In this document: one piece after another, positions 38,569 to 46,954 of the stretch
Layout: every line of letters starts with the position of its first letter
Position numbering within the stretch: the first letter of the stretch is position 1
Translations under genes and position numbers: made by a program
The notes under the pieces: model-generated
Seen by the model: the letters and a program-made list of their open reading frames with translations, nothing else
What the model was told of the DNA's origin: nothing
Databases searched by the model: none
Source: JBGPTK01 sp963797765
Lineage (GTDB): Bacteria > Acidobacteriota > Terriglobia > Acidiferrales > UBA7541
NCBI GenBank assembly: GCA_963797765.1
Contig: CAWCQU010000001.1
Span: forward strand, 248,001-312,000
Direction: 5' to 3'
DNA length: 64,000 nucleotides

Positions 38569-40737
38569 ATGGCTGAGGCGCCCGACCCAGACAATTTCGC
38601 AAGCGATCCAACTCCCGTCGAAAATTCCGCGGTTGCCAATGGCCGTTCACACGGCTCTCCCGCTGCAGCCACCAAACTGATTTTCGCAACGGCAATCTTC
38701 GCCAGCGCCTTCCTGTTGTTCCAAGTTCAGCCTCTGATCGCGAAGATAATCCTGCCCTGGTTCGGCGGCGTAGCCGCGGTCTGGACCGTCTGCCTTCTGT
38801 TTTTCCAGGTTGTCCTGCTGGCGGGATACTCCTACGCCCATCTCCTGACGCGAAATTTCAGCCCCCGCGCGCAAGCCTGGATTCATTCTGCCCTGGTCGT
38901 TGCCAGCCTGCTGGTGCTGCCGATCCTGCCAAAAGATAACTGGAAGCCCTTGGGAACCGAAGACCCCGCCCTGCGCATCCTGCTGGTGCTGGCAGTGACG
39001 GTGGGCTTGCCATATTTCCTGTTGTCGAGCACCAGCCCGCTGCTCCAAGCCTGGTATAGCCGCAGCCGCGCCGGGATCACGCCGTATCGCTTCTACGCAC
39101 TGTCCAACGCCGGCTCGATGTTGGCGCTGCTCAGCTTTCCGGTTCTGTTCGAGCCAAATTTCTCAAGCCCGCGCCAGGCAATGGGTTGGTCCCTCGCCTA
39201 CGCCGCAGTCGCAATTCTGTGCGCCGTGATTGCCGTGCGTTCTCATGGTGAATCACCCACGGCCCCGAATCCGCAGATCGCGCCTCATCTCGATTGGAAA
39301 ACTCAATCGCTCTGGGTTGCGCTGGCTGCCTGTGGATCGGCGCTGCTGCTTGCGATCACCAATCACATTTCACAAAATATCGCCGCAGTTCCATTTCTCT
39401 GGGTCCTCCCGCTCAGCTTGTATCTGCTCAGTTTCATCCTGTGTTTCGAAGGCCACGGCTGGTACCGGCGCGATGTCTTTCTCCTGCTGCTCTGTTTTGC
39501 GCTGGGCGGAATGGCCTACACGCTCGAACAGGCAGCATCAAATCCTCGCCTCAGTTTGCTGATTTTGATTTTCTGTTCCGGTCTATTCATTTGTTGCATG
39601 TTCTGCCACGGCGAATTGGCGCGCCTGAAGCCGCCTCCGTCGCAATTGACTGCGTTTTACTTGATGTGTTCCCTCGGCGGCGCGGCAGGCGCGGTGTTTG
39701 TAGCCTTGTTAGCGCCGCGCGTCTTTTCCGGATTTTACGAACTGGAAGCGGCCATGGCGCTTTGCGGAATTTTGATGCTGCTGGTTCGCGTCCGCGATCC
39801 TGGCAATAAGTTCTTCAGCACAGGATGGGAGCCCGGCATTCTGGTTCTGATCGCGCTGTTGGTTGCTCTGTTCGCCAGTCTCGCCAGGATCGTCAAGCAA
39901 CAGGGCTCGAGCGCGCGCATGATGGAGCGAAATTTCTACGGCGTCCTCCGGCTGATCGATGACGTCACTCCGTACGCCCTTTCCCCCGACGGGATACCAT
40001 ACACCTGGTGGCAGCGCCGGTACTGCCGCCTGATGAACGGCACCATCAACCACGGAATGCAATTCCTCGCCGAGGAGCGCAGAAAAGAACCGACCTCTTA
40101 TTACAGTCCCATTTCCGGCATCGGCATCGCGCTAACAGCGGCTGGCATGCGAGGCGCGTTGCGAGTGGGAATCATTGGCCTGGGAGCGGGCACCCTGGCC
40201 GCTTACGGCCGCGCCGGAGACCAGTACACGTATTACGAAATCAATCCGCTGGACGTTGAGATTGCCCACAGGGATTTCACTTTCCTAAGTGATTCCCAGG
40301 CCAAAATACAAATCATCCCCGGCGATGGCAGGCTTTCCCTCGAACGCGAATCGCCCCAACAATTTGATGTGATCGCGGTGGACGCCTTCTCCGGTGATTC
40401 GATTCCCGTGCACTTGCTCACCCGCGAAGCCTTCGAGCTCTATTTCCGCCAGCTCAAGCCGGACGGGGTGCTCGCCGTTCACGTCTCGAATTTGTATTTG
40501 GATCTTCAGCCGGTGGTAAAGGGCGCGGCGGCGGCGATGAACAAGGAAGCGGTATTGATCACCAATCAAATTGACCTTGCGCAGGGAATCCTGGGTGCCA
40601 ATTGGATTTTGGTGGGAAGCCGGCAAGGTTTTGTAGGCCAAGGCGAAATCGAAAGGGCCGGAAATATTCTGAACACTTTCAGCGGCGGTCAGTTGTGGAC
40701 GGATGAGTACAGCAGCCTATTCAAATTGTTGAGATAG
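38569..40737 (+). CDS. fused MFS-like membrane protein / spermidine synthase-like protein
   Basis: This is a 722-residue protein. Residues about 25-450 contain roughly ten hydrophobic helices (FATAIFASAFLLFQVQPLIA, AVWTVCLLFFQVVLLAGYSYA in part, LLAITNHISQNIAAVPFLWVLPLSLYLLSFIL in part). Residues about 500-720 are a Rossmann domain like spermidine synthase. It has GIIGLGAGTLAAYG (SAM-like nucleotide loop), YYEINPLDVEIA (ribose-binding acidic residue) and VIAVDAFSGDSIPVHLLT (motif where polyamine synthases have the catalytic Asp). Substrate specificity cannot be inferred, and many such fusions are not true polyamine enzymes. No strong ribosome-binding site lies before ATG 38569. The protein sits in the inner membrane. 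Confidence 0.88.
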   Translation: MAEAPDPDNFASDPTPVENSAVANGRSHGSPAAATKLIFATAIFASAFLLFQVQPLIAKIILPWFGGVAAVWTVCLLFFQVVLLAGYSYAHLLTRNFSPRAQAWIHSALVVASLLVLPILPKDNWKPLGTEDPALRILLVLAVTVGLPYFLLSSTSPLLQAWYSRSRAGITPYRFYALSNAGSMLALLSFPVLFEPNFSSPRQAMGWSLAYAAVAILCAVIAVRSHGESPTAPNPQIAPHLDWKTQSLWVALAACGSALLLAITNHISQNIAAVPFLWVLPLSLYLLSFILCFEGHGWYRRDVFLLLLCFALGGMAYTLEQAASNPRLSLLILIFCSGLFICCMFCHGELARLKPPPSQLTAFYLMCSLGGAAGAVFVALLAPRVFSGFYELEAAMALCGILMLLVRVRDPGNKFFSTGWEPGILVLIALLVALFASLARIVKQQGSSARMMERNFYGVLRLIDDVTPYALSPDGIPYTWWQRRYCRLMNGTINHGMQFLAEERRKEPTSYYSPISGIGIALTAAGMRGALRVGIIGLGAGTLAAYGRAGDQYTYYEINPLDVEIAHRDFTFLSDSQAKIQIIPGDGRLSLERESPQQFDVIAVDAFSGDSIPVHLLTREAFELYFRQLKPDGVLAVHVSNLYLDLQPVVKGAAAAMNKEAVLITNQIDLAQGILGANWILVGSRQGFVGQGEIERAGNILNTFSGGQLWTDEYSSLFKLLR

Positions 40738-40823
40738 GATGGCCGGAACACTTCACGGGTGCGGCGCAAATCCAGTAAGAAGCTTTGGCGTTCAAGCAGG
40801 AACTAGCGCAGCCAGTGTGGCCG

Positions 40824-41300
40824 CTAACGCGTTCGGGAGAAGGTTAGATTCGACTTCGATCCCCCCTGCGACCAAGTCCCTGCGATTTGGGCGCGGTCGT
40901 TGCTGAAAGTCCCTTCATAAATCCCTCCAACCTTGGAAACCGAAAACCGCAAGGTGGCTCTGTTCGGGTCGAAGGTGATGGAGTCTATCGGAAACGTAGC
41001 TCCCTGCTGATTCACGCTATCGATAACTCCGGAATAAGACCCATCGCTCGACTTGGAAATATTCACCACCAGCTTCAGTTTCTCGGCCAGGATGCCTTCC
41101 CAGGTGCCTTCGAGCCTTGCCGGGCCGGCGGGGACGACGGGGGCGGGTTTAGCAGCAGCCTTGCCAGCAGTCTTACCGGCATCCTTGCCAGTTCCTGCCT
41201 TCTCCGGCTGCAGCTGTGGTTGTGGGCAGCCCATTAGCATGGCCAGCGACAGCAAAAGAGTCAGGTTAAAAATTGCCCGTGCTGACGCCCGCAGTGCCAT
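40824..41300 (-). CDS. lipoprotein with a GTWEG beta domain
   Basis: This is a 158-residue lipoprotein. The signal peptide ends in a lipobox (LAMLMGC, Cys25). An Ala/Lys/Pro spacer (GKDAGKTAGKAAAKPAPVVP) is followed by one copy of a beta domain: GTWEGILAEKLKLVVNISKS, YSGVIDSVNQQGATFPI, YEGTFSNDRAQIAGTWSQGG. The same domain occurs twice in the exported protein at 44735-45409. In other proteins this domain is often found in front of alpha/beta hydrolases. It is probably anchored in a membrane facing the periplasm. Binding partner unknown. Confidence 0.8.
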   Translation of the reverse strand: MALRASARAIFNLTLLLSLAMLMGCPQPQLQPEKAGTGKDAGKTAGKAAAKPAPVVPAGPARLEGTWEGILAEKLKLVVNISKSSDGSYSGVIDSVNQQGATFPIDSITFDPNRATLRFSVSKVGGIYEGTFSNDRAQIAGTWSQGGSKSNLTFSRTR

Positions 41301-41668
41301 TTATGGGTTCCTCCCAAGTCAATCCGAATACTTCGCTGCATTCTCTACTGAGGGCAGATAGATGTCAACGCGAAAACTCCGGAACAGGACCTGCGAATCA
41401 ATAGCCGAAATCGATTCCCCGCGGCAATTTACTCGAAAAAGATATTCAGAAATAATCCGCTAAAATCAGCGGCAACGGAAAGATCAGTGGAACAACGCGA
41501 AACCCAAAAAGAAGTTCGCCTTTCGAAAAAATGCAATATCGAACGGCACTTCGCCAGCGGAGTGTTCGGATTATTTCTTCACGTCATCACTGATTGCAGA
41601 ATCGGAATTACGCCGGAATTTCGTTCGGCGCGGACGCTGAACAGGCTGCGGAAAAATGCATTTAGGTG

Positions 41669-41787
41669 TTATTCCGAACGAAGCGCGGTTTCTGTGCCCC
41701 GATGGTTTTGATCGGGGTGAGGAATCTCCGGTTTATGGAGTCCGATGTTTTTCATCGGACCGGAGTTGATCCGAAATGCTTGAGAAG
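41669..41787. repeat. dispersed element, family R3, divergent copy with two hairpins
   Basis: The element runs from TTATTCCGAACGAAGC to GAGGAATCTCC and then AAATGCTTGAGAAG, with two perfect hairpins inside. The outer motifs match the R3 copies at 46848 and 48849. The inside differs, as in mosaic repeats. Confidence 0.4.
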
Positions 41788-41983
41788 TGAGAAATCTCCC
41801 CATGGCTGATCTTGAGTTCGATTCCGTCGCGGAGCGATTCTCGACTTCTTCCGCAAACTGTGAAGACGTTCGCGGAAATGCGTATACAAATGCGCATCAG
41901 GCCTAAGTTGTTATTTTTCTTTATCGTACTGGGAAGTCTAGGCGTCTCATTTTGAATAACTTTTTGAATCGCGTCAGTTTTTT

Positions 41984-41993
41984 CTTGCTATCG
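41984..41993 (+). promoter_or_regulatory. decamer shared upstream of both pilin genes, copy 2
   Basis: CTTGCTATCG lies 94 bases before the second pilin ATG and follows a T-rich run, as in copy 1 at 30165-30174. A possible extended -10 element. Confidence 0.35.
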
Positions 41994-42077
41994 CCGAAAA
42001 ACGATTGCACTATGCAAACATTGTGGGCGAGTGTTCTCGCGGCTTTTGAGCCCGTGCGATTCAGGGAGGGGTAGAAA

Positions 42078-42482
42078 ATGATACTTAAATTCAAGCGTCT
42101 CTGGAAAGAGCAGAAAGCTCAAGACCTCACCGAGTATGCTCTGATTATGCTGATGGTGGCTCTCGCCGCGGTTGCCGCCACCAAGAAGCTTTCAGGTACG
42201 ATCGGTAATTCCTATACCGCCATGACGTCGGATATCAATATTGCCGGCGGGAATGGCGCGGGCATCGCGGCCGCTACCACCGCAGCCACCTCGAGCGTCA
42301 GCGCCGCCATTGGCGCCGACGTCGCCGCTGCCGCCGCCGGAAAAGGCTTCATTGGCGCGCTTGCTGCGCTTGCTGCCGCCAAGAACAATGCTACACACTG
42401 CTGCAACCACCGCCATTGCAGCGGTAGCAAACGCCGAAGCAGCGGGCAAAGCCTCCGCGACCACGTCAAGCGAACGTTGTAG
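42078..42482 (+). CDS. Flp/Fap-type pilin with Ala-rich tail (copy 2), tail frame broken
   Basis: This is a type IVb prepilin paralogous to the one at 30218. The leader (MILKFKRLWKEQKA), QDLTEY and the helix ALIMLMVALAAVAATK show the Flp pattern. The residue before the cleavage site is Ala where copy 1 has the canonical Gly. KKLSGTIGNSYTAM matches KTLSGTLGNTYTGI of copy 1. The tail is Ala-rich (GAGIAAATTAATSSVSAAIG, DVAAAAAGKGFIGALAALAAAKNN). From about 42393 this frame turns into His/Cys/Arg-rich text and stops at 42482, while Ala-rich coding continues in other frames to 42707. GGGAGGGG precedes ATG 42078. It heads the second cassette. Confidence 0.75.
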   Translation: MILKFKRLWKEQKAQDLTEYALIMLMVALAAVAATKKLSGTIGNSYTAMTSDINIAGGNGAGIAAATTAATSSVSAAIGADVAAAAAGKGFIGALAALAAAKNNATHCCNHRHCSGSKRRSSGQSLRDHVKRTL

Positions 42483-42707
42483 CCAACGCCATTGCCGCTG
42501 TGATCGCAGCCGTAAATGCCGCAGCCACTGCCGCTGCCGCTGGCAAAGCCAACGCCGTCAATGTCGCCCTCGTTGCAGCTTCCGCTGCCGCTCGGTGCAG
42601 TGCAGGGCGCCGTCGCCACCACCACCGCCGCCGGTGCTGGCAGATTTGGTGGTGCTGCCGCCGGTGCCGGTGCAGGCTCCGCTTCGGGAGCCGGCGCGGG
42701 AAACTAG
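42391..42707 (+). other. out-of-frame continuation of the Ala-rich pilin tail
   Basis: Ala/Gly-rich coding moves through three frames. From about 42397 it reads TAATTAIAAVANAEAAGKAS. From about 42476 it reads ANVVANAIAAVIAAVNAAAT and AAAAGKANAVNVALVAAS. From about 42591 it reads GAVQGAVATTTAAGAGRFGG and ends GSASGAGAGN before TAG at 42705. Each change equals one inserted base, and three together return to the original frame. In the original state the pilin would be about 209 residues long. The remaining bases to 43015 hold no recognised feature. Confidence 0.5.
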
Positions 42708-43015
42708 CAAACACCGGGACTGGTTGAAGTTGCTTTGTGAAGGCCCAATCAATCGCTGGACCGCATCGCAATCTGACGGTGTGGACCAGCAGTGAAGCTT
42801 CCTGTCCCGAAATTCCCGAATGTTCGCCGTTCTTCTTTTCGAACCCCTGCGCGCTCATTCGATCCCCCTAGTGAAGCGTTTTTCAGTTTACTGATTGGCA
42901 GTCGCTGACGCGTAGCTGTATTGGTTTTTTGACTGCTTCTGGATATGATTGCCGCGAGTGCCGTAATTCCTCCAGGTCAAATGGAGCATTAGCAAGAGCG
43001 GCAGACGGGTGTGCT

Positions 43016-43540
43016 GTGCGTAATCTCGGTCCAATCAAGCGAATCGCCATTAATACTTTCATCCTTTTTCACCTCGTGGCAATTGTATGTTGGGCCGTGC
43101 CCCTGAACACACTTCTGATTTCAGTTGTCAACCTCAGGACTCTGCCTTACGTGGTCTTGGTTGGCCTGGACCAGAATTGGGGCCTCTTTGCTCCGACGCC
43201 CCTGAGTCTCAACTGCCGCGTCGAGGCGGAGATCACCTACGCCGATGGTTCCAAATCGGTCTGGAAATTTCCGCTGCCGCAGGATTTTGGCCACTCCTAT
43301 TTCAAGGAACGCGACCGCAACTGGAGCAACGGTTCCATTCGTATGAATGCGAACTTTGCACTCTGGCCCGATGCAGCCCGGTTCGTCGCGCGGCTGAACA
43401 ACAATCGCAGCAGCCCACCCGCTTCCGTAAAGTTTGTCCGCTACTGGTCGCAGATCGGCCCTCCCGGATCCAATGATCCGGAACCTTACGACCATTACGC
43501 ATTCTTCACCTATGCCGTGAAGCCCGGGGATCTGCAGTGA
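43016..43540 (+). CDS. single-pass membrane protein with FAPxP motif, partner of HTTM protein (copy 2)
   Basis: This 174-residue paralogue of the protein at 31296 has an N-terminal helix (RIAINTFILFHLVAIVCWAV), then GLDQNWGLFAPTPLSLNCRV, WKFPLPQDFGHSYFKERDRN and LWPDAARFVARLNNN. I chose GTG 43016 because it aligns with the start of copy 1. The frame is open upstream to 42929, but that part has an unrelated Cys/Arg-rich composition. Its TGA overlaps the GTG of the HTTM gene exactly as in copy 1. The gene itself is intact. Confidence 0.78.
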   Translation: MRNLGPIKRIAINTFILFHLVAIVCWAVPLNTLLISVVNLRTLPYVVLVGLDQNWGLFAPTPLSLNCRVEAEITYADGSKSVWKFPLPQDFGHSYFKERDRNWSNGSIRMNANFALWPDAARFVARLNNNRSSPPASVKFVRYWSQIGPPGSNDPEPYDHYAFFTYAVKPGDLQ

Positions 43541-44533
43541 CGGTCCGCTCGCTGGTACAAGGCTGGAACGAGTTTTTCTTCAAGCCGCAGCCACCCACTC
43601 CGGTGGCGCTGTTTCGAATCCTGTACGGTCTCCTTACCATTGCCAACCTGCTGATGCTGCGGCCGGAGTGGTCCATGTGGTATGGCCCGCATGCGTTTAT
43701 GAGCATGGAAACCATGCACACGGTCGATAAGTTCATCAGGATCAATTTTTTCGAGTTATTGCCGCTAACCAATTTTTGGATCAATTCCTTTTTCTGGTTC
43801 TTCCTGCTGGTGGCCGATCTTCCAGACCATCGGATACATGACGCGCTTCAGTTGCGTTTCGGTTTTTCTGTGCATGATGTCGATTCACTCGCGCAATCCC
43901 TACATTTTGAATGGTGGCGATCAGGTCATGCAGTGCATGGGTTTTTTCCTGATATTCGCGCCGGCGGGAGCGGTCTTGTCGGTTGATCGCTGGCGAAGGA
44001 TTCGTCAAGGCAAGGAAACCGCTGACCAGATTCCCCTCTGCGCTCCGTGGGCTCAACGCATGATCCAAATCCAGGCGTCTGTCCTTTATTTCGCCACCTT
44101 TTACTATAAATCCCAGGGCCCCTGGTGGATCAATGGCACCGCCTTTCATTACGCAAGCCGGCTTTTGGAATTCCAGCACTTTCCGATGCCGGCGATCCAA
44201 AATCTTTATTTGATGAGGACGCTGACCTGGGGCACGCTGGTGATTGAATTCAGCCTCGGTGTGTTGGTTTGGTTTCGAGACTTGCGCTATCCGGTGCTGC
44301 TGGCCGGTCTGTGCCTGCATATGGGAATCGAATATGCCATGGTCATCCCGTTGTTTGAGTGGGCTTCGATTTCGACCTATGTGACGTTTATTTATCCGGA
44401 GGATTTATCGCGTGCCGGCGCATGGCTTCGCAATCGGATCGGCCCTCGGCCCCGTGAACTCTGGATTTCCAGCTTGAATTGGAAACGCGGCGGAACGAAG
44501 GAACCCGCAGCTCCTGCGAAGATTAAAGCATGA
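43537..44533 (+). CDS. HTTM-domain membrane protein (copy 2), frameshifted
   Basis: This is a paralogue of the protein at 31826. The first part (FFKPQPPTPVALFRILYGLL, WSMWYGPHAFMSMETMHT) is readable to about 43817 (FFWFFLLVA) and then runs into a nonsense tail that stops at 43986. The rest (GYMTRFSCVSVFLCMMS, RNPYILNGGDQVMQCMGFFL, FAPAGAVLSVDRW, then the last helices to IKA) continues in the +1 frame to 44533. Removing one C at GGCCG near 43815 gives FFLLVAIFQTIGYMTRFS and a full-length protein of about 331 residues. Either a true mutation or a sequence error. It starts at GTG 43537 in a GTGA overlap. Confidence 0.8.
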
Positions 44534-44568
44534 TGGACAGCCGCCCGATCTGTCCGCAGTTGGTTATG

Positions 44569-44595
44569 TAGGGGCCGGCTTCAGCCGCGCCCTGG
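44569..44595. repeat. short GC palindromic element (family R4)
   Basis: GGGGCCGGCTTCAG is followed by CCGCGCCC. The 14-base core recurs at 53092-53105. It lies between HTTM copy 2 and the convergent GxWxG-domain gene. Confidence 0.3.
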
Positions 44596-44734
44596 TTTGC
44601 CGAACCAACCGGTGGACGTTTCTTGCACGCCCAAGATCCTGATCCGCGCGCTTGATTCGCGACGAGCTACCCCGCGCAACCCTCCAACACCTACTTAGCG
44701 GCTGCCTGGCACTCGGACCGTTCAGCCACCTTCT

Positions 44735-45409
44735 TCACAGCGCATACTTCGCGCGTCTGAACACCAACGGTGCGATCGAACCCAACTGCGACCACTTTCC
44801 TTCCATGGTCATCATGTTCTTCTCGATCTTCCCGTCATAAGTGGCTGCCAGCGTTTTGAATTCCATCGTCAGCGACGAGCCGTCATGGGTAACGCTTGTT
44901 GCCGGTATTCCGGTCGATCCCTGGTCCAGGCTATCCAACGCGACGGTATAGGTCTGTCCGCTGTGAGTGACGTGCAACACCAATCGGAATTTGTGCTCGC
45001 CGAGATCGAGTGTGCCGGACCATAGGCCATCAATGTCTGTCGGTTTAACCAGAGTTGGACGCTTCAGATCGAGCGGGAACTGCTGTCCGTTCTGCGTCCA
45101 GATCCCACGAATCGCGGCTCCCCCTGGGTCGACCTTTCCATCATAGAAAGCTTTTACAGCAGCCACCGCGAAGACCAGCCTTGAGCCATTGAGCCCCATC
45201 CCCGACAACGGAAGGTCGGCCAGCATCTGTTCGGGGCAGTCCATCGTCGCCTTCAGGCTGCCGGTGCCGGTCTTAGCGACATGGAGGACAACATGCGCGC
45301 TGATTGCGCCATTTTTGATTTCGCCAATCCAGTCTCCGGCTATGTTCTGCGCATTCGCGGCCCCCGCCATGGAAAGGGCCAGTGCCATCATCAAAAGGAT
45401 TTTCTTCAT
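44735..45409 (-). CDS. exported protein with two GxWxG beta domains
   Basis: This is a 224-residue exported protein. A signal peptide (ILLMMALALSMAGAANAQ) is followed by two tandem copies of one beta domain. The first starts GDWIGEIKNGAISAHVVLHV and ends IRGIWTQNGQQFPLDLKRP. The second starts GLWSGTLDLGEHKFRLVLHV and ends MEGKWSQLGSIAPLVFRRA. The domain is the one in the lipoprotein at 40824-41300. No catalytic residues are seen. The function is probably periplasmic binding. It converges on the HTTM copy 2 gene. Confidence 0.78.
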   Translation of the reverse strand: MKKILLMMALALSMAGAANAQNIAGDWIGEIKNGAISAHVVLHVAKTGTGSLKATMDCPEQMLADLPLSGMGLNGSRLVFAVAAVKAFYDGKVDPGGAAIRGIWTQNGQQFPLDLKRPTLVKPTDIDGLWSGTLDLGEHKFRLVLHVTHSGQTYTVALDSLDQGSTGIPATSVTHDGSSLTMEFKTLAATYDGKIEKNMMTMEGKWSQLGSIAPLVFRRAKYAL

Positions 45410-45674
45410 GTTTCGCTCTCTCCTGGTTCCGCCTCTTGCAGCTATCTCACAGAAATCGAATGGCCAAATCTATCGTAGATAAGCGGTCCAGTGCAACCGC
45501 GCGTTAATAAGTAGCACAGCCACTCCTGTCTGCGCCGTTCCCTTCGGCCGCGGAAGCCGCAACTCTCCACCGGTCCCCCGGGGCCTGATAAGGCAAGCGC
45601 TCCAACATCTCGCAGCCAGATCGATCAGCCAAAGGTTAACATGAACTCGATAGTGCTTCCTGTGAAAGGCCACC

Positions 45675-46649
45675 GTGCCGTCAGAAATACAAAAAGGCTC
45701 CTCGCGATTCACGATCCACTTGCGCCTGGAAGATGTGATCGCTCTCACTTTTTTCCTGATCAACCTGATCGTTTATATTATTTTCGGCGGGCCTGGAAGA
45801 AAAGACCGGCCCATCTGGGAAGCAATCGGGCTGGGTGTCATCTCGGTAACCATCCTGCTCTTCGTCACGCTTTTCCGGCAGGCGCTGGCTCCCCGGAAGC
45901 ATGCGGAAAAATCCGGCAGCGGCTTGAAGGAATTCACTCTTCCCTATGCGGCGATCATCCGTGATTGGTTTCCTTTCTTGTTCATTCTGGCGATGTATTA
46001 CTCGCTCTGGGGCGACGCGACGCATCTCCTAGTCACTCGGGACCGCGACGCGGCCCTGATTGCGATCGATCAGCGGCTGTTCGGCTTTCAGGCCAGCGTG
46101 GCGCTGCAGCGAATTGCTACTCCTGGGCTGACGGCGTGGATGAAATTTGCCTACGATTCCCATCCGTTTCTCTCGCCTCTGGTGGCCTTGTTCGTCTATC
46201 TCAGGCGCCCGCGCGCCAAGTTCCGCGAAATGATGACGGGCTTGATGGTGATTTCTTTTTTCGGATTCCTGCTTTATCTGGCGGTCCCGGCGATTGGGCC
46301 CCTTTACACGCTCAAGGACCAATTTTATGTCGATCTCGGCTCGATGCAATTCATGGACTTCGTTAAAATCCGCCGCGACGTTTTTCCCAGCTTGCACGTC
46401 GGCATTTCCTTCCTGGTTTGGATGTATGCCTATCGAAATTCGCGTTGGCTTTTTGCGATTCTCGCCCCGGTAATGCTGAGTCTCTGGTTTTCCACACTCT
46501 ATCTTCGCCAGCACTACTTGATAGACGTTGTGGCAGGCTTAGTTCTCGCTCCGCTTTGTTTCCTGCTGGCCAATTCGCTCTTCGCGCATTTCGGAGAAGC
46601 ACCGCTGGCCTTCACAATCCCAGCCGAAGCCAAACAATCATTGCCCTGA
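45675..46649 (+). CDS. PAP2-superfamily membrane phosphatase / phosphotransferase
   Basis: This 324-residue polytopic protein has about six helices (VIALTFFLINLIVYIIFGG, WFPFLFILAMYYSLW, MTGLMVISFFGFLLYLAVPA and others). Active-site motifs of the PAP2 superfamily are present in the C-terminal half: FPSLHVGISF (His of motif 2) and LYLRQHYLIDVVAG (His and Asp of motif 3). The spacing resembles the Aur1/inositol-phosphotransferase branch, so a lipid phosphate or phospho-headgroup is the probable substrate. It starts at GTG 45675. A regular ribosome-binding site is not obvious. The gene stands alone. Confidence 0.85.
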   Translation: MPSEIQKGSSRFTIHLRLEDVIALTFFLINLIVYIIFGGPGRKDRPIWEAIGLGVISVTILLFVTLFRQALAPRKHAEKSGSGLKEFTLPYAAIIRDWFPFLFILAMYYSLWGDATHLLVTRDRDAALIAIDQRLFGFQASVALQRIATPGLTAWMKFAYDSHPFLSPLVALFVYLRRPRAKFREMMTGLMVISFFGFLLYLAVPAIGPLYTLKDQFYVDLGSMQFMDFVKIRRDVFPSLHVGISFLVWMYAYRNSRWLFAILAPVMLSLWFSTLYLRQHYLIDVVAGLVLAPLCFLLANSLFAHFGEAPLAFTIPAEAKQSLP

Positions 46650-46736
46650 CCACAACGTTCCATATCGAAGCCAATGAAACACTGCCTGATTTGTCATCAC
46701 GCGCAACGCGATTAGAAGCTGCCCCGCAGACGGTTT

Positions 46737-46803
46737 TTAGGGGGTCGGAGCTTCAGCTCCGACACTTAACTGCGCCGGAGAGTTGGGCTTCAGCCCCTGA
46801 AGG
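46737..46803. repeat. dispersed palindromic element, family R1, copy 3
   Basis: TTAGGGGGTCGGAGCTTCAG then CTCCGACA, then GGGCTTCAGCCCCTGAAGG. Compared with copies 1 and 2, the variable part is the spacer between the two stems. It lies with an R3 copy in the 305-base gap between the PAP2 and GT-C genes. No gene is seen in that gap. Confidence 0.75.
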
Positions 46804-46847
46804 CGGGCTGAGAAAACTGCCGGTTCATTTGTGAGAAGGGCTGGAGT

Positions 46848-46898
46848 TGTCATTCCGAGTTCCGGTCGCCTTATGACCGGGACGACGAGGAATCCCGA
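46848..46898. repeat. dispersed element, family R3, copy without tail
   Basis: TGTCATTCCGAG, a short internal hairpin (CCGGTCGCCTTATGACCGG) and GAGGAATCCCGAG. The outer motifs are those of the other R3 copies. Confidence 0.45.
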
Positions 46899-46954
46899 GT
46901 AAACTGTCGCAGCAACGCAAAGGTCCAATCTAAGTGCGGCTCAGCGGTCCGCAG

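Larger units (their letters stand above)
41301..42077. other. 777-base gap before pilin copy 2, with hairpins
   Basis: No supported gene. A 74-codon frame at 41487-41711 has no ribosome-binding site and unlike composition. Hairpin-forming DNA at 41696-41760 has two stems: CCCCGATGGTTTTGATCGGG (41697-41716) and GTCCGATG/CATCGGAC (41740-41761). It belongs to the R3-like repeat family (TTATTCCGAACGAAGCG ... GAGGAATCTCC). An AAATGCTTGAGAAG tail follows at 41772. The end of the gap holds the putative pilin promoter. Confidence 0.5.

Noticed and set aside
41487..41711. 74-codon frame before the second pilin.
   Set aside because: No ribosome-binding site, composition unlike neighbours, and its end lies in a repeat element.
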